Shown: positions 30,143-38,134 of the stretch, piece after piece
Numbering within the stretch: the first letter of the stretch is position 1
Layout: each line of letters begins with the position of its first letter
From: a virus
IMG/VR virus record: IMGVR_UViG_3300030333_004255
Span: 1-54,675 of that record
Reading direction: 5' to 3' (one strand)
DNA: 54,675 bases
Translations under genes and position numbers: made by a program
Notes under the pieces: generated by a model
Database searches by the model: none
Seen by the model: only the letters and a program-made list of their open reading frames with translations
What the model was told of the DNA's origin: nothing

Positions 30143-30169
30143 GGTAGTCTAATATTAAGGGGGAATAAT

Positions 30170-30376
30170 ATGACTAGACCTAAAACTACTTACTGTCAGA
30201 ATTGCATAACTATTACAGATAAGCTATCTTTGGAAGATTACGGGGAAAGAAAATTTTGGATCTGCGCTAAGTGTAAGTTCCCGCTCCCGAAGAAAGCTTA
30301 TGAGTTAGGTTACAAAGTTTCTGGAAAAGCTTGGGGTGAAGACTTGTACAGAAAAAAGGGAATCAGGAACAGCTAG
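30170..30376 (+). CDS. Zinc-ribbon protein, 68 aa
   Basis: YCQNC near residue 8 and WICAKCKFPL near 32 make a four-Cys ribbon; the C-terminus is basic. RBS AAGGGGGAATAAT. Follows the polymerase by 27 bp. Unknown function; nucleic-acid binding is likely. Confidence 0.7.
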   Translation: MTRPKTTYCQNCITITDKLSLEDYGERKFWICAKCKFPLPKKAYELGYKVSGKAWGEDLYRKKGIRNS

Positions 30377-30384
30377 GAGGGGAT

Positions 30385-30816
30385 ATGTTCAAAACAAAGG
30401 GGCACGCACAGGGGTATGCAAAAGAAGATCTGAAACTTTTGCAAGAGTACATCAAGAATTTAGATAATGACATTAAGGACGTAGCTGCAAAAGCTTCTCA
30501 ATATAAAAGATTAGAGTTGGAAGAAATGGAATCAAATGAGTACCTGGCAGAGGTACCTCCAAGAGATTTCTATGACATGTTCACTCAACTCATCAGAGAT
30601 TTGAAAGCATGTAAGAAAACTCTTCATGTCATGGAGAGAAAAGTAGATAGAGTTATGAACCAGTCAAAACCTAAGTACAAGGTTTTAGATTGGGTTTTAC
30701 TTATACCGCTATTTGAAAAATTTGGATGGGTGAACAATGGGCAAATATCAGCGGGAGAAGGGAGCACGGTTCGAGAGGGAAGTCGCCAACATTCTGAAGT
30801 CCGTGTTCGGTGGTAG
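30385..30816 (+). CDS. Unrecognised coiled-coil protein, 143 aa
   Basis: ATG 30385 with AGGAGGGGAT upstream. Charged helices over about 10-95, then a short hydrophobic stretch (YKVLDWVLLIPLFEKFGWV). The last 80 bp overlap the resolvase gene in another frame, more than usual here. Confidence 0.65.
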   Translation: MFKTKGHAQGYAKEDLKLLQEYIKNLDNDIKDVAAKASQYKRLELEEMESNEYLAEVPPRDFYDMFTQLIRDLKACKKTLHVMERKVDRVMNQSKPKYKVLDWVLLIPLFEKFGWVNNGQISAGEGSTVREGSRQHSEVRVRW

Positions 30817-31084
30817 AACAACTAGATCGTCAGGGCAATGCTTCTCTGGCGATACCAGGGCAGATGTGGACTGCCCTGAGATTTGGGTAGAGTGTAAAGT
30901 TGGGGCACGTCCCAACATCAAGGCTGCTCTTGAACAGGCAGAGGAAGCCAAGGCTTCTAGCGGCGCATCAAAGATGTGTGTCGCTGTATGCAAATGGGAT
31001 AGGCAGCCAGCAACAGCAACTATGAGACTCGATGACTTCGTGAAAGTTTTGAGTCTCGCATACGGAGATAAGTACAATGAATGA
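30737..31084 (+). CDS. Hjc-like Holliday junction resolvase, 115 aa
   Basis: Archaeal-Hjc-like PD-(D/E)XK fold: KGARFEREV (Glu13), SSGQCFSGDTRADVDC (Asp43/Asp45) and WVECKVG (Glu52, Lys54). Size and motif order fit. Resolves branched replication or recombination intermediates before packaging. ATG 30737; overlaps its neighbours on both sides. Confidence 0.82.
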   Translation: MGKYQREKGARFEREVANILKSVFGGRTTRSSGQCFSGDTRADVDCPEIWVECKVGARPNIKAALEQAEEAKASSGASKMCVAVCKWDRQPATATMRLDDFVKVLSLAYGDKYNE

Positions 31085-31271
31085 AGTTACTAAACCAAAG
31101 AGCGCCAGAGGTAGAGCTAAGGACAACCTTCGGGACACTATTGCAATCGCAGCGATGCAGGGGATTTTAGCAAGCTCCTCGTCCATGAGGTTTGGAAGTG
31201 AGAAGGCGCTGGCTAAACATGCTTATGATTTAGCAGAGGCTATGATTGAGTACAGGAACTCTAATATGTGA
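31077..31271 (+). CDS. Small basic protein, 64 aa
   Basis: Overlaps the resolvase gene by 8 bp. Basic N-terminus (TKPKSARGRAKDNLRD), helical remainder (ALAKHAYDLAEAMIEY). Unknown. Confidence 0.65.
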   Translation: MNEVTKPKSARGRAKDNLRDTIAIAAMQGILASSSSMRFGSEKALAKHAYDLAEAMIEYRNSNM

Positions 31272-31294
31272 GTAACCGGGGGGAAAACACACAC

Positions 31295-32047
31295 ATGAAA
31301 ATAAAACCTATCTTATATCTAGTCTGCGGAATGGCAGTAGTCTTGAAGTGTTGGTTAACCGTACGGTTCTGCTGGGAGTTGGACGGTAATAACGTTGAGG
31401 CTACAGTGCTTGGACTTATCAATGACCTGGCCCAGCTTGGGTTTGGTTTGATGGCAGTCTACTTCTACGGCGTCAGAAAGATAGCTCTGTATGGTTTGTC
31501 AGCTGCTTGCACCGTAGTCTCTATCATAGCCAGCTTGGGGTTCTTTATCCAATCGGACAAAGTTTCCCAGGTCAAAGCTGTGGAGAGGACAGCAAATTAC
31601 CAGCAACTTCTGTCTAAAAAGGAGAGGCTTGTGGGGATGAATGCTTCTGACCTACAGGTTGCTCTAAGGTATGAGGGTTACAATAGAATCACAGATGCTA
31701 AGAATCTTAGAGCTGTGGTGGCTGATAGGGAAGATCAGATAAGCTATATAGCTCTGGAGATTGACAAGCTGGAGCAAGCCCCGCCAGAAGAGATAGGCTC
31801 TCCTATGTTTGCGGGACTTGCAACCATGACCGGATGGACTTCATCCAATATAAGAATGGTTTCATACATCTACTTGTCCATTCTTCTAGAGATCATAGCC
31901 CTGGTTAGCCTGGCCTTTACTGCACCAAAACCTGTTTCACGTGAAACTGTTATAGAGTCGGTGGCTCCTCTGGCTTACCTAACAGACGGGGGTCTGAGTA
32001 ACCGTTTGGATACAGCTGAAAACATTGCCAGCCCCAGGTATGCGTAA
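31295..32047 (+). CDS. Membrane protein with four TM segments, 250 aa
   Basis: ATG 31295 carries GGGGGAAAACACACACATG; the in-frame GTG at 31268 is rejected. Transmembrane segments at about 5-27, 37-58, 62-84 and 199-217, with a charged coiled-coil-like domain between TM3 and TM4. Last gene of the plus-strand block. Its 3' end contains a parS-like site and overlaps the convergent lipoprotein gene by 98 bp. Possible role in superinfection exclusion or membrane takeover; not shown. Confidence 0.72.
   Translation: MKIKPILYLVCGMAVVLKCWLTVRFCWELDGNNVEATVLGLINDLAQLGFGLMAVYFYGVRKIALYGLSAACTVVSIIASLGFFIQSDKVSQVKAVERTANYQQLLSKKERLVGMNASDLQVALRYEGYNRITDAKNLRAVVADREDQISYIALEIDKLEQAPPEEIGSPMFAGLATMTGWTSSNIRMVSYIYLSILLEIIALVSLAFTAPKPVSRETVIESVAPLAYLTDGGLSNRLDTAENIASPRYA
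31933..31948. promoter_or_regulatory. parS-like site TGTTTCACGTGAAACt
   Basis: The 14-bp perfect palindrome GTTTCACGTGAAAC (31934-31947) equals the core of the bacterial ParB target parS (TGTTNCACGTGAAACA); 15 of 16 consensus positions match. It lies inside the membrane protein gene, coding for VSRET. No ParA or ParB gene is visible, so the host ParB would be the reader. Confidence 0.6.
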
Positions 32048-32264
32048 CATTGCTACTCAGTAGATAGGTACGGTTCTGGTAAGTAACTAACGGGAAACCA
32101 GCGGCAATAGATTCCCCAGTGAGCTTACCTTCAACCCAACGGTCTGTACAAGGTTCAACGAACCTAACGTCTACACCGATTTTAGCTGATTTCGGTGTAG
32201 GCGTGCAGTCAACGCAGCTGATACTCAGGATTATCAAGGGCAACAAACCTTTTAGCTTACTCAT
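31950..32264 (-). CDS. Small predicted lipoprotein, 104 aa
   Basis: N-terminal signal (LKGLLPLIILSISC) with Cys17 as a possible lipidation site; the lipobox is imperfect. Mature part has Cys pairs and Trp/Pro-rich sequence. Last gene of the minus-strand block, coupled by ATGA to the metalloprotease-like gene. It could be the outer-membrane spanin subunit, but that is inference. Its last third overlaps the convergent membrane gene. Confidence 0.6.
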   Translation of the reverse strand: MSKLKGLLPLIILSISCVDCTPTPKSAKIGVDVRFVEPCTDRWVEGKLTGESIAAGFPLVTYQNRTYLLSSNVTHTWGWQCFQLYPNGYSDPRLLGKPEEPPTL

Positions 32265-32611
32265 TTACCCGCCCTTGGTTTCTTGTAGTTAATGCTTTCA
32301 ACCGCCTGGTGTAGCAGTAGACCAAACACTTGGATTGATTTGTGCTCCATGTCAGCCTCGGAGAAGAAGTTGATTGCTTCCACAATCTCGTGCCAGAAAG
32401 TCTCCCAGGCTAAAGTGTTATTCATATTAGTATTGATAGCGATCACCAGATTAGACGGGTCAAAGTAGCCGTAACAATCGTCCAGGTTTTCTCTAACCAC
32501 CTCGATGGTGTGGCCAGCGATGGTCACTTCAACAGGCAGCTTTTTGGACCGGCTCTTCTTTTTCTTAGAGCTGTTAGGTTTAGGGGGTATGCTCTTGTAG
32601 TATATTTTCAT
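32261..32611 (-). CDS. Metalloprotease-like phage protein, 116 aa
   Basis: ATG at 32611 has GGGGAG 8 bases upstream and overlaps the previous stop as ATGA; a TTG start 27 bp earlier is less likely. Basic N-terminus, then WHEIVEAINFF near the middle, with a downstream Glu, as in small phage zinc-peptidase-like proteins of the HE-x2-EA type. Only the first half of a classical HExxH is present (His-Glu without the second His), so activity is uncertain. Confidence 0.6.
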   Translation of the reverse strand: MKIYYKSIPPKPNSSKKKKSRSKKLPVEVTIAGHTIEVVRENLDDCYGYFDPSNLVIAINTNMNNTLAWETFWHEIVEAINFFSEADMEHKSIQVFGLLLHQAVESINYKKPRAGK

Positions 32612-33348
32612 CTGATTAACTCCCCTTCTAAGATACAACTCTTGTTAACTATTGGTATTGATTGAAGAATAGGTGTGCCGTCCTTGTGGATATACCCCAC
32701 ACCAAAGCCCGTCACCCACTCAGCAGCCATGGACGCTTGGTTGGCGTAGTCGATTTGACTTATATCCCCCAGCCACCCAAACATCGCAGCGGTTAGAAGC
32801 TGACCCTGGACATTGTTCCTGGTAATCGTCGCGCACCTATGTGTGTGCCCGATGATGACAGACGAACCTAGCTTGGCTGCCGCAGTCCGGTGAGCACTTT
32901 GCCCTGATGACCCATAGTCATGAGATACAACTAGATTACCTAACTTCAATTGTTTTCTATATGGAATGTACTCCCAGTTATTTTCAGACAGTTCAAATAG
33001 CTTATCTGTTTCCACCATGCCGAATAGCTCAGGTGCTTTCGACATTACATACCGCTCTAGTCGGTACTCATGGTTACCAGATAGATAGATTTTGCGTGGT
33101 ACGTCTAAACGCTCAATCCTGGCCAGGCACTTGCGTACGGCCTTTACTTCATCTTGAAGTAGAGCCACCCGATTGGGTGATTTGTCGTGAGAGCTGACAG
33201 AGTAGAAGTCAGCAAAGTCGCCAAGGATAACGAGAACATCAGGCTGGAATCGGTCAATGGCTTTTAGTGCAATCTTGAATGCAGATTGGTCATGATACGG
33301 TACGTGTGTATCAGGGATGAAGAAAACTTTCTTTACTCCCCGAATCAT
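32608..33348 (-). CDS. Calcineurin-like metallophosphoesterase, 246 aa
   Basis: All signature blocks are present: PDTHVPYH (Asp13, His15), LGDFAD (Asp44), GNHE (91-94), SHDYG (His143) and GHTH (167-170). A two-metal phosphoesterase acting on nucleotides, nucleic acid ends or phosphoproteins; the substrate cannot be read from sequence. Unusual place at the distal end of the late block. Confidence 0.93.
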   Translation of the reverse strand: MIRGVKKVFFIPDTHVPYHDQSAFKIALKAIDRFQPDVLVILGDFADFYSVSSHDKSPNRVALLQDEVKAVRKCLARIERLDVPRKIYLSGNHEYRLERYVMSKAPELFGMVETDKLFELSENNWEYIPYRKQLKLGNLVVSHDYGSSGQSAHRTAAAKLGSSVIIGHTHRCATITRNNVQGQLLTAAMFGWLGDISQIDYANQASMAAEWVTGFGVGYIHKDGTPILQSIPIVNKSCILEGELIR

Positions 33349-33371
33349 TATTATCCCCTATGTTAGTGTCA

Positions 33372-33962
33372 TTAGAACCTCAGATTATTCAGATCTCGTT
33401 TGTCGATCAGTGTGTACGTAAACTTGTCCCAACCCCTCAGAGCAATCTGAGTTCGACACAATTTAAGAAGTCTTTGAAAGTCAGCTTCTCTAGCAAAGAC
33501 TTGGCACCCCGCTGACCATCGGTCTACACGAGTAGATACTTTTCCAGCCTTATGTATATTGATGCCGTAGAAACCTTCAGCTACTTCATTTGAATTTAAA
33601 TCCAGTATAGTGTCCCGGTTTGCATCTCGGTAAACCTTCACAGGTCCATTCCTTTGGCACAGTGCGGTGTATTGTTTTCTATGTAGGTCTAAAGACCATA
33701 CGCCCCGATACTGCCCAGGGACCAGGATGGCTGTGCCTTTTACGTTCTGTGGATTTTCAAGATGGTAGTGACCGGGATCGGTCGTTGCTGGCCAGTACTC
33801 TACCTTCCAATGTCCGTCCTCTAGGTACGCGCAACCCAGTAGATCATCGAAAGCATTGTAATTTAGATTGCATCTAATGCCGAATATATTTAAATCAAAG
33901 TCACCGCTATCAAATACAGCGTGACCTAAATTCTTCATGTGCTCCAATATTAGCGGTAGCAT
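33372..33962 (-). CDS. L,D-transpeptidase/YkuD-like protein, endolysin candidate, 196 aa
   Basis: Contains GINIHKAG (His137) and WSAGCQVF (Ser150, Cys153), spaced like the His...S-x-G-C motif of YkuD-fold L,D-transpeptidases and their phage relatives. It lies directly after the holin-like genes and no lysozyme, amidase or peptidase gene is seen elsewhere, so it is the best candidate for the peptidoglycan enzyme. YkuD enzymes usually make cross-links rather than cut them, so the lytic role is inference. Confidence 0.6.
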   Translation of the reverse strand: MLPLILEHMKNLGHAVFDSGDFDLNIFGIRCNLNYNAFDDLLGCAYLEDGHWKVEYWPATTDPGHYHLENPQNVKGTAILVPGQYRGVWSLDLHRKQYTALCQRNGPVKVYRDANRDTILDLNSNEVAEGFYGINIHKAGKVSTRVDRWSAGCQVFAREADFQRLLKLCRTQIALRGWDKFTYTLIDKRDLNNLRF

Positions 33963-33971
33963 ATTGTCCCC

Positions 33972-34145
33972 TCACCATGTGACCCTCACCCCGGTTAATG
34001 CTTCCCATTGCTTATTAGTATTAGCGCCAGCAGAGGCAAATAGAGAAACCGAGTCGCTAACTCGATGATCAAGACGAGCATCAATCCTACCGACATCATT
34101 ATTAATACCGGCAATAAGATTAAACGCTCCCGAACCTTGGCCCAT
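33972..34145 (-). CDS. Small protein, 57 aa, in the lysis region
   Basis: ATG at 34145, stop TGA at 33974-33972. The frame is open upstream to near 34205 without a standard start, so the real start could be an unusual codon after AGGAG. The C-terminus (VSLFASAGANTN...ALTGVRVTW) alternates polar and nonpolar residues and ends in Trp, like a terminal outer-membrane beta strand. Function unknown; it fills the gap between holin and endolysin candidates. Confidence 0.5.
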   Translation of the reverse strand: MGQGSGAFNLIAGINNDVGRIDARLDHRVSDSVSLFASAGANTNKQWEALTGVRVTW

Positions 34146-34183
34146 CTTTTCGATCCCCTGTAACGCCGCATTAACTCGTTCTT

Positions 34184-34432
34184 CTATTCCTCCGTCGATG
34201 ACGGCTCCTGCTTTTTTACAAGCTCTTTAGCTGCTCCAATCTGAGCAACTCCCTGCACCTCTTTACCCTTCACCATTGAACGGCCAGCAGCGTAAGAGCT
34301 GCCGCACACTGCGGAAAGAATACCACCAGCAATAGTGGTCCACTGGTTCTCGCCAACACTGGCCAGGATAAGACCGCCAACCATTCCTACTAAGTTCAAC
34401 CAGAATTCAGTTGATTTAAATCCGCTCTTCAC
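34184..34432 (-). CDS. Holin candidate, 82 aa
   Basis: GTG start with GGGAGG upstream. Two hydrophobic segments, about 11-27 (WLNLVGMVGGLILASVG) and 32-50 (TTIAGGILSAVCGSSYAAG), and a charged C-terminus: class II holin topology. Overlaps the previous gene by 17 bp. Position between tail fibres and the cell-wall enzyme supports it. Confidence 0.65.
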   Translation of the reverse strand: MKSGFKSTEFWLNLVGMVGGLILASVGENQWTTIAGGILSAVCGSSYAAGRSMVKGKEVQGVAQIGAAKELVKKQEPSSTEE

Positions 34433-34712
34433 GACGTGCCTCCCTTAATGCTTCTTCCCTAGCAGTCTGTTTAGTCCAGTTGATTCTTACCTCTTCCCTG
34501 AACTCACAGAACTCCCGATGAAAATCGGATGTCTTGTCTGTTAAATTTTCAACGTTGTCTTGAAGTTCTTTTACTTGCAGTTCAAGTAAACTAATACGAG
34601 TATAAACGGTCCCGCCATTCTTCTTGGCCATCTGCTTCTCGACCAATTTTATCAGAGCCATTACGACTCCAACCAGGGCTGCGGTGCCCGCAGGTTGTGT
34701 AAGCTCTTCCAT
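34416..34712 (-). CDS. Membrane-anchored coiled-coil protein (XhlA- or spanin-like), 98 aa
   Basis: One N-terminal hydrophobic segment (about 8-22, AGTAALVGVVMALIK) followed by a long coiled coil (LLELQVKELQDNVENLTDK). Both holin-associated XhlA-like proteins and inner-membrane spanins have this form. Lies just upstream of the holin candidate. Confidence 0.55.
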   Translation of the reverse strand: MEELTQPAGTAALVGVVMALIKLVEKQMAKKNGGTVYTRISLLELQVKELQDNVENLTDKTSDFHREFCEFREEVRINWTKQTAREEALREARREERI

Positions 34713-34735
34713 CCCCCATCCCCTTTGTCCCCGTA

Positions 34736-35050
34736 TTATTCCTCCGACGACCAGCTTGCTACCAGTTCAGCAGCCTTACCTTGGGGCATCAGCGAGAACC
34801 CTTCGGCCTGCAACGCTGGTATCTCCACCTCAAAGTCCAGTTGGGAGAACTTCACAATCTGGTGCGTGTCGTTCTTTGCGCCGAGTCCTACCTGACGTGA
34901 GCGCGTGGCTTGTCGGTACGTCGGGTGGACGTGTGTCTCGTTATCGTCCTCGTCTATTAACACGTAGTCGAACCGCGTAATTTCCGCAGGCAAAGCCGTG
35001 TCGATTTTATCTAGCGGCACTAGCGCGTAAGTCCAGCTCCATTGACTCAT
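34736..35050 (-). CDS. Unrecognised fibre-associated protein, 104 aa
   Basis: Overlaps the LamG fibre gene by 4 bp (ATGA), which couples their translation. Beta-rich N-terminus, acidic C-terminus (ELVASWSSEE). Might be a fibre chaperone or small tail component; no family recognised. Confidence 0.6.
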   Translation of the reverse strand: MSQWSWTYALVPLDKIDTALPAEITRFDYVLIDEDDNETHVHPTYRQATRSRQVGLGAKNDTHQIVKFSQLDFEVEIPALQAEGFSLMPQGKAAELVASWSSEE

Positions 35051-37890
35051 AACGTATCTCCCAGCAAAATTCGTTTGCCCTGCTCGAACATATTCCCAAT
35101 TTCGTTATCGCTAAAACTTTTTCCGATGTAGAGTCTAGGCATCGCAATCTGTCCACCGCTAGGGCTTGTCGCGCTAGCTGACCCGTTAATGTAAGCCGTG
35201 CCTGCGTCCGTCATATCTCCGAAGCCCGTTGAATTAGTGCCGGTGTTGAAGCTTGCATCTGTGATTCTTCGCCAGTGCCATTTTTGGGATGTAGCACCGA
35301 GCCGCTGAAGTGCGACAAAATGCCAAGCCCCGTCTGTCACCGTGCCACTTGCAGGTGCCGGGTAGATAGCAACCTCACCGCTCCCCGCGCCTTTTGGTTT
35401 CCAGAGGATATTGTTGGTTGCGCTAGCGTAGATTCGCATCCCGTAGGAGTTCGTGCTGCCACGTATGTCCCAGAAGTAGTGAGTAGACCCGCCGCTTAGA
35501 TGCGTAGTGCGTAACCAAAATGCTACACAGTATTCGCCGGTGCCCCACGTCGGGCAATCGTGCTTTAGATAGCCTTGGAGTTGAGTTGAGTTTACGTTTT
35601 GCATGAACGGGAAATTAATCTTTGACGAGCCTACGGTTTTGGTTGTTATGGCCCCAAAAGTGGACAGGCCAGCCGTAGTTCCTTCTGGGGCAGTTGCCAT
35701 GTTAGGAGCACCGTAGACGGTCATGTCATCGGAGCCCTCAAGGTCAGAACACGTAACCGGGTTATCAGTCCGCCAAAGATGCTGTAACGCGGAACTCTGA
35801 TCGTAATTCCCAATATCGGATCGAATGTCTGCACCCTTACCAGCCGAGTGAATTGCTGCCACTGAGTCAGCATCAAGGGCGGCATTCCAAAGCCCGACAT
35901 CAGTAATCAATCCGTCGAATTGAGTGGCCGCCTGGAGCCCTGAACTGTAGTAGCGAGCACCGATACGAACAATATTAAGATCGTTTGCCGATGTGTCAGA
36001 ACGAGAACGGGTATTGCAGTTAGTGTCAGAGCCGTTGATATAGAGTTTGTACTCGCTTGTCGTGGATGTCACCACAATATGAAACCATTGACCGAATGCA
36101 ATAGAACCAGACCAAAGGTCCGTAGCGCTGGATACACCAACGCCCTCGATATTTATGTACTCAACAGCCGTTTGGCTGGATGAGCCAAAGTCAATGGTGA
36201 TCCCATTTTGATAATCGTTAGATGAGCCATCGTGCGCCGATATGATGCTAGGATAATTCCCGGCGCTATCGAACGCACACACCCAAGCGCTGAATGTGAA
36301 CGTCGCGGTGCTTAGGCTCGTGTCCGAAGACTGGAGATAATCGCCGCTTGATGCCCCGGCAAGATAGATCAAAGAGCTAGAGCTTTGAAGTCCTAATTGA
36401 GGACACGGGGTAGGCTCCGCAAAAGACATGCCGCAGTTATCAGCAATTAAATGTTTATCATTGCCGGAGCAATCCTGAGCAAAAAGACCGTTTAAGTTGT
36501 TTGCTCCGCCTATGTCAAAATCGGACAGAGGGTACCACCGCTTCAGGTTCGAAGCGCTAGCGCCAGTCGGTAAAATTTGCTCGGGGTTTTTGTACTGCTC
36601 AAGCGCCTGCGCTGCCGTAAAGGCAATATCGAACATTTTAACGTGGGCAATTTTTCCGCTGAACGCTTGAAGAGGAGAGCCTGAGTTGTAGCGGTAACCA
36701 ATCTCGAACGTGTTGTCGGTCCCGCCATATGCCAGCGATGGCGCGGCACTATACTCTTTCCCATCAACATAAAGCTTGATCGTTGTTGAGTCTTTATCGA
36801 AGGTTGTGGCGACGTGATACCATTTCCCAGCTTGCAACACGCTCCCCGTGGAAACCTTCACATGAGTTGACGCTGCATAATAAGCAATAGCAGCAATCTC
36901 GTTGGTGCCTGTTCTGTAGATTGCGAGGTTGTTTGATACGTTGGCCTTGGTGTTGCCTACGATTGTTGTGTTGCCACCACTTAAAGAATCAGCGTTGAAC
37001 CAACAAGAGAGGGTCGTAGTATCACCTGATCCGTTGATGTCGAATGTCGTTGTCCCGCGAAGTCCGTCACCCGTTCCGTCAAAGTCGAAGGCTCGCCCAG
37101 AAACTACGTCAGCGTCTAGGCGCGTCCCCGTCAAGTCGAAGCCGTTTGGCAAACGAGCGCAATCGCCGACTAACACCGATCCGTTGTTTGTCCCGTTCTG
37201 ATTCCCCGTGCTGTCGTTGTAGTCATCATCAAGCAGGTAGTAGAGCGAAGGAGTTACGACCGCAGCCGTCGCCGTGTAGCTCGTAGCCAGCATGATAGAA
37301 CGGACCTGTGCTTGAGTGAGAACCGTCCCCTTGTAGATTCCCACATTGCAAAGACACCCACCAAAGTTCTGATTCGCGCCTGAGTAGCTTGCTCCCAAAA
37401 TGAGATCTTCGTCAGGGTCAATAGAGCCGCTGATAGAGGATATATCCGTGGTTTTGTCTAGTTGACCATCGACATAGCAGAGAAGGTTAGAACTACGATC
37501 AATGGTGAAAGCGAAGTGGTGCCAAACCCCGTCATTCACAACCGCCGTCCCATCAACGTCGCCAGTCTTGTTTGAGCCGTCTACTTGAATCGAGCAACGG
37601 GTTACCCCGTCGCCTTTGAACCCAAAACGATAGCCGTCATAGGTAGAGGCTCCGTCTTGTTTCGACACACAAAAGTGTTCTGCGGTCCCTGTAGTCTTCG
37701 CCCAATAGACCACGCTAAAATTACCTGTGGTCATTTGACTGTTAGCGTGATCTCCGCAGTTTACGAAATCATCGGTATCGTCAAAGAACGCGCTCCCCGT
37801 ACTAACAAAGCGAGGAGCGGTATCAAGACGCAAGTCAACGTTGAGTCCCGTTTTGGGATATACAAAACCTGCATCGGGACTCGGTATCAT
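35047..37890 (-). CDS. Tail fibre with four LamG domains, 947 aa
   Basis: Four concanavalin A-like (LamG) modules in series, at about 30-210, 260-435, 505-690 and 745-940. Each has the signature W(H/Y)HFA- or WFHIVV-type strand followed by a YVDG or YING turn (for example GVWHHFAFTIDRSSNLLCYV and GKWYHVATTFD), with loop pieces FGGCLCNVGIYKG or FSGKIAHVKMFD. Such modules bind glycans or proteins, so this is a likely receptor-binding fibre. No chaperone or protease tail domain is seen. Confidence 0.85.
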   Translation of the reverse strand: MIPSPDAGFVYPKTGLNVDLRLDTAPRFVSTGSAFFDDTDDFVNCGDHANSQMTTGNFSVVYWAKTTGTAEHFCVSKQDGASTYDGYRFGFKGDGVTRCSIQVDGSNKTGDVDGTAVVNDGVWHHFAFTIDRSSNLLCYVDGQLDKTTDISSISGSIDPDEDLILGASYSGANQNFGGCLCNVGIYKGTVLTQAQVRSIMLATSYTATAAVVTPSLYYLLDDDYNDSTGNQNGTNNGSVLVGDCARLPNGFDLTGTRLDADVVSGRAFDFDGTGDGLRGTTTFDINGSGDTTTLSCWFNADSLSGGNTTIVGNTKANVSNNLAIYRTGTNEIAAIAYYAASTHVKVSTGSVLQAGKWYHVATTFDKDSTTIKLYVDGKEYSAAPSLAYGGTDNTFEIGYRYNSGSPLQAFSGKIAHVKMFDIAFTAAQALEQYKNPEQILPTGASASNLKRWYPLSDFDIGGANNLNGLFAQDCSGNDKHLIADNCGMSFAEPTPCPQLGLQSSSSLIYLAGASSGDYLQSSDTSLSTATFTFSAWVCAFDSAGNYPSIISAHDGSSNDYQNGITIDFGSSSQTAVEYINIEGVGVSSATDLWSGSIAFGQWFHIVVTSTTSEYKLYINGSDTNCNTRSRSDTSANDLNIVRIGARYYSSGLQAATQFDGLITDVGLWNAALDADSVAAIHSAGKGADIRSDIGNYDQSSALQHLWRTDNPVTCSDLEGSDDMTVYGAPNMATAPEGTTAGLSTFGAITTKTVGSSKINFPFMQNVNSTQLQGYLKHDCPTWGTGEYCVAFWLRTTHLSGGSTHYFWDIRGSTNSYGMRIYASATNNILWKPKGAGSGEVAIYPAPASGTVTDGAWHFVALQRLGATSQKWHWRRITDASFNTGTNSTGFGDMTDAGTAYINGSASATSPSGGQIAMPRLYIGKSFSDNEIGNMFEQGKRILLGDTL

Positions 37891-38132
37891 TATTCTTCCT
37901 CTTTAGGCGCGGACTCAATCACGCTGTGTTTTCCGCCATCTTCCATGTGAGTTTTCAACGCGTCGATAGAGTTAGTCATAATCTCTTCGACGCCAGCAAG
38001 CGGAAGGCTTACGACGAAACCGACTTCAAGATCTGGCGAAAAGCATTGAGCGTTGATCACGCCTTTTACTTCGCCGATTTCAAGATCTTTCTGGATTACA
38101 ATTTCAACTCTGTCGAGTCTTTTCTCTGCCAT
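37890..38132 (-). CDS. Small tail-associated protein, 80 aa (paralogue of next)
   Basis: Couples to the fibre gene by a TAATG overlap. Reads MAEKRLDRVEIVIQKDLEIG and ends in an acidic tail. Same length and pattern as the 38135 protein (N-terminal I.I.KD strand, mid-domain SLP...V, terminal helix plus Pro/Glu tail), so the two look like a tandem duplication. Unknown role. Confidence 0.65.
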   Translation of the reverse strand: MAEKRLDRVEIVIQKDLEIGEVKGVINAQCFSPDLEVGFVVSLPLAGVEEIMTNSIDALKTHMEDGGKHSVIESAPKEEE

Positions 38133-38134
38133 AA

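Noticed and set aside
31933-31948. A plasmid-type partition locus
   Set aside because: Only a parS-like site is seen; no ParA ATPase or ParB HTH gene is present, so I report the site alone.
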